Assembly: GCF_009764645.1 (NCBI RefSeq)
Contig: NZ_RWIM01000143.1
Coordinates: 1 to 42,470 of the forward strand
Reading direction: 5' to 3'
Origin: Pseudomonas sp. PB106
GTDB lineage: Bacteria > Pseudomonadota > Gammaproteobacteria > Pseudomonadales > Pseudomonadaceae
Length of the DNA stretch: 42,470 nucleotides
The translations under genes and the position numbers were made by a program. The notes beneath the pieces were generated by a model, which saw only the letters and a program-made list of their open reading frames with translations, ran no database searches and was not told where the DNA came from. Each line of letters starts with the position of its first letter. Position 1 is the first letter of the stretch. Positions 41,589 to 42,470 of the stretch are shown here, one piece after another.

Positions 41589-42388
41589 GACTTTCCATAA
41601 GCCACGAGACCACCTATCACTACGAAGATAAGGTGCGGGCGAGCATCCAGTATTTGCGGCTGACACCCCACGACAGCGAGCGTCAGCATGTGCTGAGCTG
41701 GCAGCTCGACCTGCCGCGCCCGGTGCGTGCGCAACTCGATCCGTTCGGCAATATCCTGCATGTGCTGACCATGGATGAGCCCCACGAAGCGATCATCATT
41801 GGCGCGCGCGGGCAGGTCGATATCGACGAATTGCGCGAGGCCGAGCATGAGAGCCAGTCGGCGCTGCCGTTCCTGCGCTTTACCCGCTTGACCGACGCCG
41901 ATGAGGCACTGCGAGCGTTTGCCGAGAAATCCTGCAAGCAGCGACGTGACCGCACGGCGTTGATTGATCTGATGCACGGCTTGAATCAGCACATGACCTA
42001 CACGCCGGGCTCGACCGAAGTCGACACCAGCGCCGCCGAAGCTTTCGCCGGGCGTGCCGGGGTTTGTCAGGATCACGCCCACGCGTTTCTGGCCTGCGCA
42101 CGCAGTCTCGGGATTCCGTCTCGGTACGTATCGGGATATTTGTACAGCGAGGATTGCGAACACCTGGCCAGCCATGCCTGGGCTGAAGCATGGCTGGACG
42201 ACGCTTGGTATAGCTTTGACGTGACCAACGAACTGGCGCGGCCGGAACGGCACCTGAAGCTGGCGGTGGGTCTGGATTATCTGGATGCCTGCCCGGTGCG
42301 CGGCATGCGCCGGGGCGGCGGGTGTGAGCAGATGCACGCGAAGGTATTCGTCTCGCCGACGCCGGTGATCTCCGTTCAGCAACAATAG
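41585..42388 (+). CDS. Transglutaminase-like cysteine peptidase
   Basis: The 267-residue protein has an N-terminal beta domain (MRLSISHETTYHYEDKV) and a papain-like transglutaminase core. The catalytic triad is visible as Cys161 (GVCQDHAHAF), His197 (SHAWAEAW) and Asp212 (YSFDVTN). It is translationally coupled to the alpha-E gene by an ATGA overlap. In the operon it may act as a peptidase, amidase or transglutaminase on the product of the ATP-grasp ligase; that is inference from gene grouping. No signal peptide is present. Confidence 0.93.
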   Translation: MRLSISHETTYHYEDKVRASIQYLRLTPHDSERQHVLSWQLDLPRPVRAQLDPFGNILHVLTMDEPHEAIIIGARGQVDIDELREAEHESQSALPFLRFTRLTDADEALRAFAEKSCKQRRDRTALIDLMHGLNQHMTYTPGSTEVDTSAAEAFAGRAGVCQDHAHAFLACARSLGIPSRYVSGYLYSEDCEHLASHAWAEAWLDDAWYSFDVTNELARPERHLKLAVGLDYLDACPVRGMRRGGGCEQMHAKVFVSPTPVISVQQQ

Positions 42389-42403
42389 AGTCGGTATACC
42401 GCT

Positions 42404-42470
42404 ATCGCTGGCAAGCCAGCTCCCACAGGATGACCGCTGATTCGAACTCTGCGCATACCCTGTGGGAGCT
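42404..42470. repeat. REP pair cut by the window edge, GTGGGAGCTGGCTTGCC class
   Basis: The left arm ATCGCTGGCAAGCCAGCTCCCACAGG is complete. The right arm is visible to CCTGTGGGAGCT at the last base, so it continues outside the window. Confidence 0.85.

Overview
The window is chromosomal DNA of a fluorescent Pseudomonas, most likely from the P. fluorescens group. Three things point there: G+C-rich coding sequence; gene orders recalled from P. aeruginosa (rluA-minE-minD-minC with htrB and patatin, the urate/allantoin block, and folE-smr-hydrolase-prmB-hydrolase-aroC-MFS-mtnB-mtnD); and many paired REP-type palindromes of several sequence classes. I see no phage, integrase, insertion sequence, rRNA, tRNA or CRISPR array.

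Region 1 (1-7.7 kb) is housekeeping. It holds an M18 aminopeptidase, a glycosyltransferase-8-like protein, an RluA pseudouridine synthase and the MinCDE division-site system. A lipid A acyltransferase and a patatin phospholipase are transcribed divergently from minC.

Region 2 (7.8-22.2 kb) is centred on purine salvage and catabolism. Two tandem Tsx-like outer-membrane channels precede an NCS2 urate/xanthine-type permease. Then come the membrane urate oxidase PuuD with its cytochrome c tail, ureidoglycolate lyase, allantoicase, OHCU decarboxylase and allantoinase on the minus strand, with HIU hydrolase divergent on the plus strand. Together these carry urate through HIU, OHCU, allantoin, allantoate and ureidoglycolate to glyoxylate plus urea. 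A second NCS2 (adenine/hypoxanthine-type) permease lies at the far end. A palindrome of the form TTGTRTACAA occurs twice in the puuE/hiuH divergent region and once upstream of the second permease, suggesting one regulator. Between hiuH and this permease lie a LysE exporter and a 988-residue protein of unknown function built from two ~300-residue repeats.

Region 3 (22.4-33.6 kb) holds a divergent marR/aminotransferase pair with a palindromic operator candidate, a glutaredoxin-like protein, folE, an Smr-domain protein, an isochorismatase-like protein lacking the usual cysteine, prmB, a coiled-coil membrane protein, an exported alpha/beta hydrolase, aroC and an MFS transporter. Next is a decayed mtnB (internal deletion plus nonsense codon), followed by intact mtnD. 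No mtnC follows, so methionine salvage looks broken at this locus.

Region 4 (33.6-42.5 kb) carries a DUF3509-like protein, a long-chain acyl-CoA synthetase, an ankyrin protein, several small conserved proteins (a PLDc_N-like membrane peptide, an RraB-like protein and two unknowns) and a tight three-gene operon. The operon encodes a circularly permuted ATP-grasp protein, an alpha-E protein and a transglutaminase-like protein. The window ends inside another REP pair.
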